From JAVVHH01 sp963848035 (GTDB lineage Bacteria > Pseudomonadota > Alphaproteobacteria > Acetobacterales > Acetobacteraceae), in the NCBI GenBank assembly GCA_963848035.1, contig CAWKCD010000001.1, positions 3,844,001 to 3,908,000 of the forward strand: a stretch of DNA of 64,000 nt. Reading direction: 5' to 3'. Of this stretch, positions 24,862 through 33,472 are shown piece after piece. The notes below the pieces were generated by a model that did no database searches, was not told where the DNA came from, and saw nothing but the letters and a program-made list of their open reading frames with translations. Numbering within the stretch: position 1 is the first letter of the stretch; each line of letters opens with the position of its first letter. The position numbers and the translations under genes were made by a program.

Positions 24862-25473
24862 ATGGCGGCAACGACGAACGCGGGGCTTCGCGGCTCCGCG
24901 CTTGCCCTTGCCCTTCTCGTGTCGCTGGCTCCGAATGCGTTCGGGGCCGGCGATGCCGAGGCGGGGCGGACGGTGGCGGCAGGCTGCGCCGGGTGTCACG
25001 GGGCGCAGGGCGTCTCGTTCATGCCGGGGGTACCGTCGCTGGCGGGTCAGACTGACATGTTCCTGGAGTGGCAGCTGGTGTTTTTCCGTTCCGGACGGCG
25101 GGCGAACCCGATCATGGGGCCGCTGGCCTCCGGGCTGAGCGACGAGGACATCAAGAACATCGGCGCTTATTTCTCGAGCTTGCCCAAATTCGGCAGCGTC
25201 AAGCCGGCTAAATCAACCGACACCGCGCTGCATGCGCGAGGCCAGGCGGCGGCCGCGCAATACCATTGCGCGAACTGCCACATGGACGATTTCACCGGCA
25301 AGAAGGCTGCGGCGCTGCTGGCGTATCAGCGCGAGGATTACCTGGTCCATGCGCTGACCGATTACCGCGACGCCTCAAGGCCGAGCACCGGGGTCGCTGC
25401 CATGAACGAGGCGGCCTCTGGCTTGTCGGACGAGGACATCAAGGCGCTCGCGCATTACCTTTCGTCGCTCTGA
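24862..25473 (+). CDS. Di-haem cytochrome c (c4-like), secreted
   Basis: A 203-residue periplasmic cytochrome with a signal peptide (ends near AFGAGD) and two CxxCH haem sites, CAGCH and CANCH, each followed by a c-type domain with later Met ligands (ANPIMGP; GVAAMNEAA). The two halves repeat LSDEDIKNIG and LSDEDIKALA, so it arose by domain duplication. It starts one base after the sorbosone dehydrogenase stop and probably carries its electrons to an oxidase. No own ribosome binding site is obvious, consistent with coupling. Confidence 0.9.
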   Translation: MAATTNAGLRGSALALALLVSLAPNAFGAGDAEAGRTVAAGCAGCHGAQGVSFMPGVPSLAGQTDMFLEWQLVFFRSGRRANPIMGPLASGLSDEDIKNIGAYFSSLPKFGSVKPAKSTDTALHARGQAAAAQYHCANCHMDDFTGKKAAALLAYQREDYLVHALTDYRDASRPSTGVAAMNEAASGLSDEDIKALAHYLSSL

Positions 25474-25501
25474 GCAGCGGCTTCCAAACCAGGAGGACAT
25501 T

Positions 25502-25963
25502 TTGCGCCGAACCGTACTCGCCCTCGTCGCGATCGGGGCGCTCTGGTGCGCACCCGTGGCGGCGCAAACGCCGTCGGATAAAACCGACGCGTTCGAGCAG
25601 GCTTATGCCGCTTCGTTCTATACGTTCGATGCCTGCGGCGATGGCGTCGCCGGGCGGATCTACCGGAACGTGCTGGTGGCGCGGTTCGCGCAATGCCCGT
25701 TCAGCGAGGCGGCGCGCGCGCGGTTTCGCAGCCGGACCGTGCTGCAGCGGCGGCGGTCGTCGCAGATGATCAGTCGGACCATCGACGAACATGACGGCGT
25801 GCCGGTTCAGCTCGAGGGCATGCGGATGACGTGCCGCGAGCAACGCTCGAGCGCGGAATACCGCGAATTGCGCGAGCGGCTTGCCCGGTTCGAGGCGGGC
25901 GCGGCGGGGACTGAGTCGGTGATACCGGAACCCTGTGGCGCGGGTTCGTTCACCCCCTACTGA
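25502..25963 (+). CDS. Secreted protein of unknown function (4 Cys in mature part)
   Basis: A 153-residue protein with a signal peptide (ends near APVAAQ). The mature part holds four cysteines (FDACGD, AQCPF, MTCREQ, EPCGAG), which could form two disulfides. The start is a TTG at 25502 with AGGAGG five bases before it. I do not recognise a family. It follows the cytochrome gene by 28 bases and may belong to the same operon. Its end overlaps the convergent tag gene by 7 bases. Confidence 0.7.
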   Translation: MRRTVLALVAIGALWCAPVAAQTPSDKTDAFEQAYAASFYTFDACGDGVAGRIYRNVLVARFAQCPFSEAARARFRSRTVLQRRRSSQMISRTIDEHDGVPVQLEGMRMTCREQRSSAEYRELRERLARFEAGAAGTESVIPEPCGAGSFTPY

Positions 25964-26523
25964 ACGCGGCGGAAGCAGCCGAAATCGTGATCGTCGAGCA
26001 GCCCGGCGGCTTGCAGATAGGCCTGCACGATGGTCGAGCCGACGAAGCCGAAGCCTTCCCGCCGGAGGGCCTTGCTGACCTGGTCTGAGAGCGGGCTGGT
26101 AGCGGCAGGGCGCTCGCCGGCCGCGCGATTGGTTCGTTGCGGGACGCCGTCGACGAATTGCCAGAGCCAGGTTCCGAAGCTGCCATGCTTTGCCTGGAGC
26201 GTGAGCAGCGCGCGGGCGTTGCTGACGACCGAGGCGATCTTACCGCGATGACGGATGATGCCGGGATCGGCGGCAAGGGCGTCGATGCGGGCGTCGTCGA
26301 AGGTGGCGACGATGGCCGGGTTGAAGGCTTGAAAGGCGGCGCGGTATGCGTCGCGCTTGCGCAGCACGGTCGCCCAGCTGAGCCCGGCTTGGGCGCCTTC
26401 CAGCGAGAGCAGTTCGAACAAGGCGCGATCGTCGTGTATCGGCAGGCCCCATTCATGGTCGTGATAGGGCGCGAGGAGCGGTCCGGCTGCCCAGCTGCAG
26501 CGCGTGGTGTCGGGCGGTGTCAT
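25957..26523 (-). CDS. tag: DNA-3-methyladenine glycosylase I
   Basis: Removes 3-methyladenine from alkylated DNA, 188 residues. Zinc ligands of the family are in place: Cys in TRCSWA, His in HDHEWG, and His/Cys in HDFGCFR at the C-terminus. The conserved EWGLPIHDDRALFELLSLEG and LSWATVLRKRDAYR stretches match Tag. It stands alone, convergent with the secreted unknown gene. No alkylation-response regulator is adjacent. Confidence 0.93.
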   Translation of the reverse strand: MTPPDTTRCSWAAGPLLAPYHDHEWGLPIHDDRALFELLSLEGAQAGLSWATVLRKRDAYRAAFQAFNPAIVATFDDARIDALAADPGIIRHRGKIASVVSNARALLTLQAKHGSFGTWLWQFVDGVPQRTNRAAGERPAATSPLSDQVSKALRREGFGFVGSTIVQAYLQAAGLLDDHDFGCFRRVQ

Positions 26524-26564
26524 GGCGCGAAGTTGCCCAGTCGGAGCGCCAAAGAGAAGGCGGG

Positions 26565-28187
26565 TTATCGGCCGGGCGCGTAAAAGGCGATGCCTTCGGG
26601 GACCAGATCGTGGCGGGTGGCGAGGATGCTCGCGCGTTCGGCCGCACTGGCGGTGTCGAAATGTGTGCCGGTGGCGCTGTCGAAGAAGCGGAACACCGGG
26701 GCGTCGCCGGGTTGCTGCGTGGCATGCTCGAAGATCGTGCTGCCGGGTTCGAAGACGAGATCGGGACGGCTCGTGAGCAGGGCGTTTCGTTCGGCGGCGC
26801 TGGCGGTGAAGAAATGCGTGCCGTTGGCGACGTCGAAGAAGCGATAAACGGGGGTGGCGGCCGGGTCATCGGCGGCAACGCCGCGCATCGCGACACCTTC
26901 GAACGTCAGGTCGGATCGCGTGGCGAGCACGAAGTCGCGCTCGGCGGGATCCTGGGTCAGCAACTGCGTGCCGGTAGCGTTGTCGAAGAAGCGGTAGATC
27001 TCGGTCGAAGCCGTGACTGCGTCGAGGGAGGGAGACGCGAGGATCGAGAGGGTGGTGATGGCGCCGCCATCCGCCGCAGTGTCGGTCGCGACCGAGAACT
27101 TGAAATCGCCGAGTTGATGCGCCCCGGAGAAATGGAGAGTGGCGGCGATTTGCGCGCCGTCGAACAGGGTCAAGGTGCCGCCGTTGGCGGCAGCGGTATA
27201 GTCGGCAGCGTCCATCGGGAGTTCGCCGAGCTGGATCTGGTCGCCGGGCATGAAGTTGGCGATCGTCGCTTGCATGGTCTCGGGCGCCCCCAGCACGAGG
27301 GTGCCGGTGCTGTCCTGGAACGCGAGGGTTTCGGTTGCGGCCACGGGCGCACCGATCGTGACGGTGGCGTTGGTGGCGATCGAGATGACGCCGGTGCCGG
27401 TGATGGCGACTTCAAGGTCAGGCGTCGAGGCGGCGGCGATGGCGATGGTGCCGTCGTTGCGGAGTGTGCCGCCGCCGGTGAATGTTGCGGACGATCCATG
27501 CAAGGTGATCCGGCCGCTGTTGGTCAGGGTGGCGGTTTGGGCCAGCGTGACCAAAGCCCGGCCGGAATCAAGTGACGTGGCGCCATTCAGTGCAACCTGG
27601 CCGGCGATCGCCAGCCGGGGCGACGGTGCGAGCGGGTTGGCGGAAGCGATATCAAGCGCGGTGTTCGCGCCCAATGTGGTGTCGACGAGGATTACCGTGC
27701 TGGCGCCGGCGCCGGTTTGCGCGTCGTGAATGGCGAGATCGATGCCATCGAGTGTCCGCTCGCTGAGGGTGAGCGTGCCTCCGGGGATGGTGACGGTTGG
27801 ATTTGGCGTCCCCGATGTTGTGATCAGCGGGATGATCTCGACGGGCAGGGAAGCAGGTCCTGCGGATTGGCCGGATCCGTCGACGAGGCTGATCCTCAGC
27901 GTGTCGGTGCCGATTGTCGGGGCGGCATAGACCAGCGTGGCGAGCTTGGCGTTCACGTCGGCAAGCGAGCCGGCAATCCAGAGCGAGAAGCCGCCGCTGC
28001 CGCTCACGGTCGCGCCGGGGAAGGTGCCCGCGGAAAGCGTGCCAAGGGACGCCGTCAGCGTGAGCGCCACCTGGGCATCGCTCGCCCCAGCAAGGGAGAG
28101 GCCGCCCAACGGCGTGGCGATCGCCTGAAGCACGACCTCCGCCGCTGGGAGTACGAGGCGTGATGCTACGGCAGAGTTGGATGGCAT
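26565..28187 (-). CDS. Beta-rich surface-type protein with three DUF5648 repeats
   Basis: A 540-residue protein without a classical signal peptide. The first 330 or so residues are Thr/Ala/Gly-rich beta-type sequence (a cadherin/Big-like start, then TLTNSGRITLHG and GTLRNDGTIAIA as in autotransporter-type beta repeats). The last 150 residues contain three copies of a roughly 45-residue unit with YRFFD/FRFFD, TGTxxxT, AERxxxL and RxDLxFE motifs, which I recognise as DUF5648. It is probably exported by a non-Sec route and binds a surface ligand, both inference. A hairpin overlaps its ribosome binding site. The neighbouring gap is less GC-rich than the rest, so recent acquisition is possible. 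Confidence 0.8.
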   Translation of the reverse strand: MPSNSAVASRLVLPAAEVVLQAIATPLGGLSLAGASDAQVALTLTASLGTLSAGTFPGATVSGSGGFSLWIAGSLADVNAKLATLVYAAPTIGTDTLRISLVDGSGQSAGPASLPVEIIPLITTSGTPNPTVTIPGGTLTLSERTLDGIDLAIHDAQTGAGASTVILVDTTLGANTALDIASANPLAPSPRLAIAGQVALNGATSLDSGRALVTLAQTATLTNSGRITLHGSSATFTGGGTLRNDGTIAIAAASTPDLEVAITGTGVISIATNATVTIGAPVAATETLAFQDSTGTLVLGAPETMQATIANFMPGDQIQLGELPMDAADYTAAANGGTLTLFDGAQIAATLHFSGAHQLGDFKFSVATDTAADGGAITTLSILASPSLDAVTASTEIYRFFDNATGTQLLTQDPAERDFVLATRSDLTFEGVAMRGVAADDPAATPVYRFFDVANGTHFFTASAAERNALLTSRPDLVFEPGSTIFEHATQQPGDAPVFRFFDSATGTHFDTASAAERASILATRHDLVPEGIAFYAPGR

Positions 28188-28196
28188 GGCATGCGC

Positions 28197-28236
28197 CTCA
28201 AAACAGACCGATGGGGAACGGCTGCTCTGTTTTGAG
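28197..28236 (-). promoter_or_regulatory. Hairpin covering the ribosome binding site of the DUF5648 gene
   Basis: CTCAAAACAG and CTGTTTTGAG (28236-28227 and 28206-28197 on the minus strand) form a perfect 10-bp stem with a 20-base loop. In the mRNA the 3' arm ends in GAG, which continues as GAGGCG just before the start ATG at 28187, so the stem hides part of the Shine-Dalgarno. It could also be a DNA operator. Confidence 0.5.
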
Positions 28237-28247
28237 CGGTGTCCGCG

Positions 28248-28264
28248 CCCGATCTGGGATCGGG
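28248..28264. repeat. 7-bp hairpin palindrome
   Basis: CCCGATC and GATCGGG flank a 3-base TGG loop. It lies 12 bases beyond the ribosome-binding-site hairpin, within the leader or promoter of the DUF5648 gene. Function unknown. Confidence 0.4.
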
Positions 28265-28576
28265 AGCAACGGACCCGGCGATCAGCCGCGAGGTTGACGC
28301 CGGAGCGCTCTCATTAGCACGCCGTTATACGAACGTCAATTTATGGTTGCAGATGCTGATCGGGGCAGACGTGCCTTGTCGGCCACTTGCCACCGCAGGA
28401 TGCATACTGAAAGTATGCTTACGCGACACGAGACGTTCTATTGGTGGATTCTGCAGTTCTCGTCGATGGTGTTTTGGCTTTTTGTTACGCAGCTGACGAC
28501 GTGAATACCCGTCTTGAATTACTTTCACGATATTTTAGATGGCGAAGAGTGTTGGTGATTACGAGACGCTTCAAAT

Positions 28577-28987
28577 ATGCGTTCAGCATCGTCTCTCTTC
28601 TCCCCGTGTGCTGAGGAGTTGCTCCTGTCGCCTTTTCTTGCCTTGATATTGCTCGTCGACGACGACGATGATGTCCGTGAGACCTCGGCCGATATGCTTG
28701 AGGAACTCGGCTATGGCGTGGTGCAAGCGACCAATGCGTTCGAAGCGCTTGGAAAGCTAGCGACAGTGCCCGATTTGGCCGTGATGGTCACCGATGTACG
28801 GATGCCGGGAATGTCAGGGCTCGAGCTGCTGGAGATTGCGGGGGAGCGTTACCAACAGCTGAAGGTCATCCTGATGTCGGGGTACTTCACGCCGCAACCG
28901 CTGAAGTGCCGGTTTTTGCAAAAGCCGTTCCGCACGTCCGATCTGGACGCTGCGATCCGGGCGGAGTTGCGCGGACCGCACGCCTGA
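28577..28987 (+). CDS. Stand-alone response-regulator receiver (CheY-like)
   Basis: A single REC domain, 136 residues as read from ATG 28577. The acidic pocket is in LVDDDDDVRE, the phospho-accepting Asp in VTDVRMPGMSG, the switch Ser in ILMSGY and the Lys in FLQKPF. There is no output domain and no histidine kinase next to it. The first 20 or so residues are not REC-like, so the true start may be downstream. It lies at the edge of the lower-GC gap. It may relay signals to an unlinked kinase or be a phosphate sink. Confidence 0.85.
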   Translation: MRSASSLFSPCAEELLLSPFLALILLVDDDDDVRETSADMLEELGYGVVQATNAFEALGKLATVPDLAVMVTDVRMPGMSGLELLEIAGERYQQLKVILMSGYFTPQPLKCRFLQKPFRTSDLDAAIRAELRGPHA

Positions 28988-29050
28988 CGGAGCCCATCCG
29001 AGCTTGTGGGTACCTCTTAGATTTCCTGGGCTTCGCGGGCAACCCTTCGG

Positions 29051-32000
29051 TCAGTCGCCGGCCACGCCCAGTTTTTCGGCCAACGTGGGCAAGGTGGCGC
29101 GCCGCGCCGGCGAAAGCCAGCGTTGCAGCCGATCCAAATACAAGTAGACGACCGGGGTGGTGTAGAGCGTCAGCAATTGGCTGAGGATCAAGCCGCCGAC
29201 CATCGCGAAGCCGAGCGGCTTGCGGAGTTCCGAGCCGGCGCCATTGCCGAAGACCAGCGGCAATCCCGACAGAAGGGCGGCCATGGTGGTCATCAGGATC
29301 GGGCGGAACCGCAGCAGGCAAGCTTGGCGGATGGCCGCGAGCGGCTTGGCGCCGTGCTTGCGCTCCGCACTGATGGCGAAATCCACCATCATGATGCCGT
29401 TCTTCTTCACGATCCCGATCAGCAGGATCACCCCGATCAGCGCGATGACGGATAGGTCGTAACCGAACAGCATGAGGCAGAGCAGCGCACCGACGCCGGC
29501 GGATGGCAGCGTCGAGAGGATGGTGATCGGGAGGATGAAGCTTTCGTAGAGAATGCCGAGGATGATGTAGACCGCGATCAACGCGGCGGCGATCAGATAG
29601 GGCTGTGTCGACAGCGAGGACTGGAACGCCTGGGCTGTGCCCTGGAACGTGCCGCGCAGGGTGGCGGGCGAGCCCATGCGGGTCATGGCCGCCTGAATCG
29701 CATCGACGGCTTGGCCGAGTGCGGCGCCGGGCGCGAGATTGAACGAGACGGTGACGGACGGGAACTGGCTCTGATGCGAGATGGCGAGCGGAACGACGGG
29801 GCGGGTGTCGAGCTTCACGAAGGTTGATAGCGGGACCGCGGTTCCGGCTGCGGAGCGGACGTAGAGACGGTTCAGCGTGGCGGTCTCGCCCTGCAGGTCG
29901 GGCGGTACTTCGAGCACCACCTTGTAAGAGTTCAACTGAGTGAAGAATTGCGCGATCTGCCGTTGTCCGAACGCGTCGTAGAGCGTGTCGTCGATGGCCT
30001 GAGGCTGGATGCCGAAGCGCGCGGCGCGGTCTCGGTCAATCGTGAGGGTGGCGGTCGTGCCGGCGACTTGCTGATCGGTCGCAACGTCCCGCAGGATCGC
30101 GATGCCCCTCAGGCTCCGCACGACTTTGGGCGCCCACTCGTAGAGTTCGTTCAGGTCAGCGTCTTGCAGCGTGTACTGGTATTGCGTGCGGGCCAGACGG
30201 CCGCCGACATTGATGTCCTGCGCCGGTTGAAAGAACACGTTCATGCCCTCGATCTCGGCCACTCGGGGGCGGAGGCGGGCGATGATCTGCTGCACCGAGA
30301 CGTCGCGTTCTTCAAACGGCTTGAGAGTGATCCAGAGCCGGCCGTTATTGCCGGTCTGTCCGCCCAACCCGGCGCCAATGCTCGACGAGATCGCCGCGAC
30401 GGCCGGGTCGGCCGCGACCACCTCGGCGGCGCGGATCTGCCGTCGGGCCATTTCGGCGAACGAGACATCCTGGCCGGCTTCGGTGATGCCGAGCAGCACG
30501 CCGGTGTCCTGGGTCGGGAAGAAGCCTTTCGGTATTGCCGTATAAAGATAGGCCGTGAATGCCATCGTGGCGAAGAACAGCATCAGCGTGGCGAATTGAA
30601 AGCGCAACGCGATGTCGAGCGTGCGGCGATAGCCGCCCAGCAATGCCTCGAAGAAGCGTTCGATGATGCGATAGAGGATGCCGTGCTCGGCGGAATGATG
30701 CTTCAGGAAACGCGAGCACATCATCGGGGTGAGCGTGAGCGACACGATGGCCGACACCAGTACCGTGATGGCGACCGTCATCGCGAACTCACGGAACAAG
30801 CGGCCGACGATGCCGCCCATGAGCAGAAGCGGGATGAACACGGCGACCAGGGAGAGGCTGATCGAGATGATGGTGAAGCCGATCTCGCCGGCGCCTTTCA
30901 GCGCTGCCTCGCGCGGATTCATGCCCTCTTCGATGTGGCGGTAGATGTTCTCGAGCATGACGATCGCGTCGTCGACGACGAAGCCGACCGCGATCGTGAG
31001 CGCCATGAGCGTGAGGTTATTGAGGCTGTAGCCGGCCAGGAACATGAGCGCGAAGGTGCCGACGAGCGCGAGCGGGACGGTCACGCTCGGGATGATCGTC
31101 GCCCAGACGTTGCGCAGGAAGATGAAGATCACCGCGACGACCAGCGCGATCGACAACATCAGGGTGAACTGAACTTCATGCACCGACGCGCGGATGGTCG
31201 TGGTGCGATCGACGATCGTCTGGACGGAGATCGAGGGCGGAATGGCGGCGCGCAAGGCCGGCAAGGCGGCTTTGACGCGCTCGACGGTGTCGATCACGTT
31301 GGCGCCGGGCTGCTTGAAGATGAAGAGCTGGATGCCGCGCTTGCCGTTCTGCCAACCGGCCAGGCGCGAATTCTCTGGTCCTTCGACGGCCTCGCCGATG
31401 TCGCGGACCCTAACCGGCGCGCCATTGCGCCAGGCCAGGATCACGTCGTTGAACTCGGTCGCCTTGGTGAGCTGGTCGTTGGCGTAGACGGAGAGGGCGC
31501 GCTGGGCGCCGTCGATCACGCCTTTCGGTCCGTCGACGGTGGCGGTCACGAGAAGCTGGCGCACGTCCTCGAGCGTCATGTTCATGGCCGCCAGCCGGGC
31601 CGGGTCGATCTGGATGCGGATGGCGCGCTTCTGCTCGCCGCCGATCGAGACTTGCGAGACGCCGTTGATCTGCGAGATCTGCTGGCTGAGGATGTTGTCG
31701 GCGTATTCGTCCACCTCGGTCAGCGGCAGCGCGTCGGACTGCACGGCGAGGATCAGGATGGGGCTGTCGGCCGGGTTCACCTTCCGGAAAAGCGGTGGGT
31801 TCGGCAGGTTCTTCGGCAGCTGGCCGCCGGCATTGTTGATGCCGGCTTGGATGTCGAGCGAGGCGGCGTCGATACTGCGGTCGAGATCGAATTGGACGAC
31901 GACCTGCGTGCTGCCCGCGACGCTGATCGACGTCATCTGCGCGACGCCGGAGATCTGCGAGAACTGACGCTCGAGCGGCTGCGCGACGGTGGACGCCATC

Positions 32001-32173
32001 GTCTCGGGGCTGGCGCCGGGCAGGCTGGCGGTGACCTGGATGGTCGGGAATTCGACGCGGGGCAGGGGGGCGACGGGCAGGAGCGGATAGGCGGCGATCC
32101 CCACCAGCAGGATCGCGGCCATCAGCAGCGTCGTGGCGACCGGGCGCTTGATGAAGGGGGTCGAGATGCTCAC
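29051..32173 (-). CDS. RND efflux permease (MdtB/MdtC-like)
   Basis: A 1040-residue inner-membrane proton-driven multidrug exporter. It has the N-terminal helix (FIKRPVATTLLMAAILL), the porter loop (LPRVEFPTIQVTASLPGASPETM) and the proton-relay Asp pair in helix 4 (AVGFVVDDAIVMLENIYRH). Length and motifs match the MdtB/C-MuxB/C subgroup, which often works as heteromers, but only one permease is present. The GTG start lies 5 bases after the adaptor stop. Outer-membrane channel and regulator genes are not adjacent. Confidence 0.93.
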   Translation of the reverse strand: MSISTPFIKRPVATTLLMAAILLVGIAAYPLLPVAPLPRVEFPTIQVTASLPGASPETMASTVAQPLERQFSQISGVAQMTSISVAGSTQVVVQFDLDRSIDAASLDIQAGINNAGGQLPKNLPNPPLFRKVNPADSPILILAVQSDALPLTEVDEYADNILSQQISQINGVSQVSIGGEQKRAIRIQIDPARLAAMNMTLEDVRQLLVTATVDGPKGVIDGAQRALSVYANDQLTKATEFNDVILAWRNGAPVRVRDIGEAVEGPENSRLAGWQNGKRGIQLFIFKQPGANVIDTVERVKAALPALRAAIPPSISVQTIVDRTTTIRASVHEVQFTLMLSIALVVAVIFIFLRNVWATIIPSVTVPLALVGTFALMFLAGYSLNNLTLMALTIAVGFVVDDAIVMLENIYRHIEEGMNPREAALKGAGEIGFTIISISLSLVAVFIPLLLMGGIVGRLFREFAMTVAITVLVSAIVSLTLTPMMCSRFLKHHSAEHGILYRIIERFFEALLGGYRRTLDIALRFQFATLMLFFATMAFTAYLYTAIPKGFFPTQDTGVLLGITEAGQDVSFAEMARRQIRAAEVVAADPAVAAISSSIGAGLGGQTGNNGRLWITLKPFEERDVSVQQIIARLRPRVAEIEGMNVFFQPAQDINVGGRLARTQYQYTLQDADLNELYEWAPKVVRSLRGIAILRDVATDQQVAGTTATLTIDRDRAARFGIQPQAIDDTLYDAFGQRQIAQFFTQLNSYKVVLEVPPDLQGETATLNRLYVRSAAGTAVPLSTFVKLDTRPVVPLAISHQSQFPSVTVSFNLAPGAALGQAVDAIQAAMTRMGSPATLRGTFQGTAQAFQSSLSTQPYLIAAALIAVYIILGILYESFILPITILSTLPSAGVGALLCLMLFGYDLSVIALIGVILLIGIVKKNGIMMVDFAISAERKHGAKPLAAIRQACLLRFRPILMTTMAALLSGLPLVFGNGAGSELRKPLGFAMVGGLILSQLLTLYTTPVVYLYLDRLQRWLSPARRATLPTLAEKLGVAGD

Positions 32174-32178
32174 GGGCG

Positions 32179-33294
32179 CTAGCTCGCCGGCTTCGAGGCG
32201 GTGGCGGCGACGCGCGTGCCGTTGGTCAGGCGTGACTGGCCGCCGACGACGACGGTCTCGCCACCGGTGAGGCCGGAGGCGATCACCGCGGTTTGCCCGT
32301 CATCCTGCGCGACGGTGACGGTCGCGCGTTCGACCGTCTGATCGGGCTTGACGGCATAGACGTATAGTTGATCGGGGCCGCGCTGCACGGCGGCGGATGG
32401 GACGGTCGGCACGTCCTTGCGGATACCGGTCTGGAGCCGGACGTTCACGAACTGGCCCGGCCACAGCGTCTCCTCGGCATTGGCGAACACCGCTTTGAGC
32501 TTGATCGTGCCGGTGCTGGCGTCGATCGAGCTGTCCATCGTGAGCAATTCACCGTCGGCCAGTCGGTTCTTCTCGTCGGCGCTAAACGCCGCGACCGGCA
32601 GCTTGCCGAGCTTCATCGCTGCCTGCACGCGGCCGAGCCCGTCCTGCGGCAAGGTGAAGGTCAGCGCGATCGGGTGGATCTGGGTGACGGTGACGATGCC
32701 GGTCGAGTTGTTGTCGGCGACACGGATGAAGTTGCCGACATCGACCAGGCGCAGTCCGACGCGGCCCTCGATGGGCGAGGTGATGCGGGTGAAGCTCAGA
32801 TTGAGCTGCGCTGCGGCGATCGTCGCGTCGTCGCCGCGCACGGTGGCTTCGCCCTGGCCCATGGCCGCGCGTGTTTGCTCGAATTTCTGCTTGGAGGCGA
32901 TCTGCGCGTTGGCGAGTTCGGCGTAGCGCGCCAGGTCGGAGCGGACGCTGGCGAGGCTCGCCTCGTCGGCCGCCTTCTTGGCGATCGCTTGGTCGAGAAT
33001 GGCTTGATAGGGGCGGGGATCGATCTGGGCGAGAAGGTCGCCGGGCTTGACGGTCTGGCCCTCGGTGAACAGGACCTTGTCGAGCGTGCCGTCGACCCGG
33101 GCCCGGATGGTGACGCTCTGGAAGGCTTGAACGGTGCCGAGCGCGCGGAGCACGATAGGAATGTCGCTGCGGGCGACCTGCGTCGTGGTGACGGGGATAC
33201 CGCCGGGAGGTGCATTCGTTTGCGCCATGACTGGCGCAGCCCAAACAAGCATCGCTACCGGCAAGGCGACATGTCGTAGCCGCATTGATCGCAT
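32179..33294 (-). CDS. RND periplasmic adaptor (MdtA-like)
   Basis: A 371-residue membrane-fusion protein. A signal sequence (ends near APVMAQ) is followed by the lipoyl half (RARVDGTLDKVLFTEGQ), an alpha-helical hairpin (AKKAADEASLASVRSDLA), the other lipoyl half (RITSPIEGRVGLRLVDVGN) and beta-barrel domains. The ATG at 33294 has GGAG five bases upstream; a longer open frame lacks a signal peptide. It precedes the permease in one operon, divergent from the acyl-CoA dehydrogenase gene. Confidence 0.92.
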   Translation of the reverse strand: MRSMRLRHVALPVAMLVWAAPVMAQTNAPPGGIPVTTTQVARSDIPIVLRALGTVQAFQSVTIRARVDGTLDKVLFTEGQTVKPGDLLAQIDPRPYQAILDQAIAKKAADEASLASVRSDLARYAELANAQIASKQKFEQTRAAMGQGEATVRGDDATIAAAQLNLSFTRITSPIEGRVGLRLVDVGNFIRVADNNSTGIVTVTQIHPIALTFTLPQDGLGRVQAAMKLGKLPVAAFSADEKNRLADGELLTMDSSIDASTGTIKLKAVFANAEETLWPGQFVNVRLQTGIRKDVPTVPSAAVQRGPDQLYVYAVKPDQTVERATVTVAQDDGQTAVIASGLTGGETVVVGGQSRLTNGTRVAATASKPAS

Positions 33295-33472
33295 TACGCT
33301 CCGACCCGGACGGGGGTGCTCCATAATGACGCGACCGTGACGGGAAAGCCAGCAACAAGTCTCGCACGGCTCGGGTTTTTTCCCGGTCATTGTCACGCTC
33401 GCCTTACGATAGGGGCGGAGCAAATTTGCCGCATTCGGTCACCCATGCTTGGGTGGGGTTGGAGGAAGGTCG

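Larger units (their letters stand above)
28188..28576. other. 389-base gap with lower GC and hairpins, no convincing gene
   Basis: The gap before the receiver gene contains the hairpin at 28197-28236, a short palindrome at 28248-28264 and, from about 28300 on, AT-richer sequence (for instance TTGAATTACTTTC near 28514). Two short open frames on opposite strands (28239-28496, 28325-28528) have unlikely compositions and no ribosome binding site. It probably carries the divergent promoters of the two flanking genes. Confidence 0.55.

Noticed and set aside
26565..27010. Tandem repeats seen as a possible CRISPR or DNA satellite
   Set aside because: The repetition is at protein level (three 45-residue DUF5648 units) with diverged DNA; there are no equal-length spacers.
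28239..28528. Two short overlapping frames in the lower-GC gap
   Set aside because: No ribosome binding site, no recognisable domain and unlikely composition on either strand.
29948..32182. Very long open frame opposite the RND permease gene
   Set aside because: It is the complementary shadow of a GC-rich gene: composition is Asp/Arg/Gly-heavy with no ribosome binding site and no recognisable domain. The same applies to other long antisense frames opposite xdhB, the phosphatase-kinase, glcB and treY.
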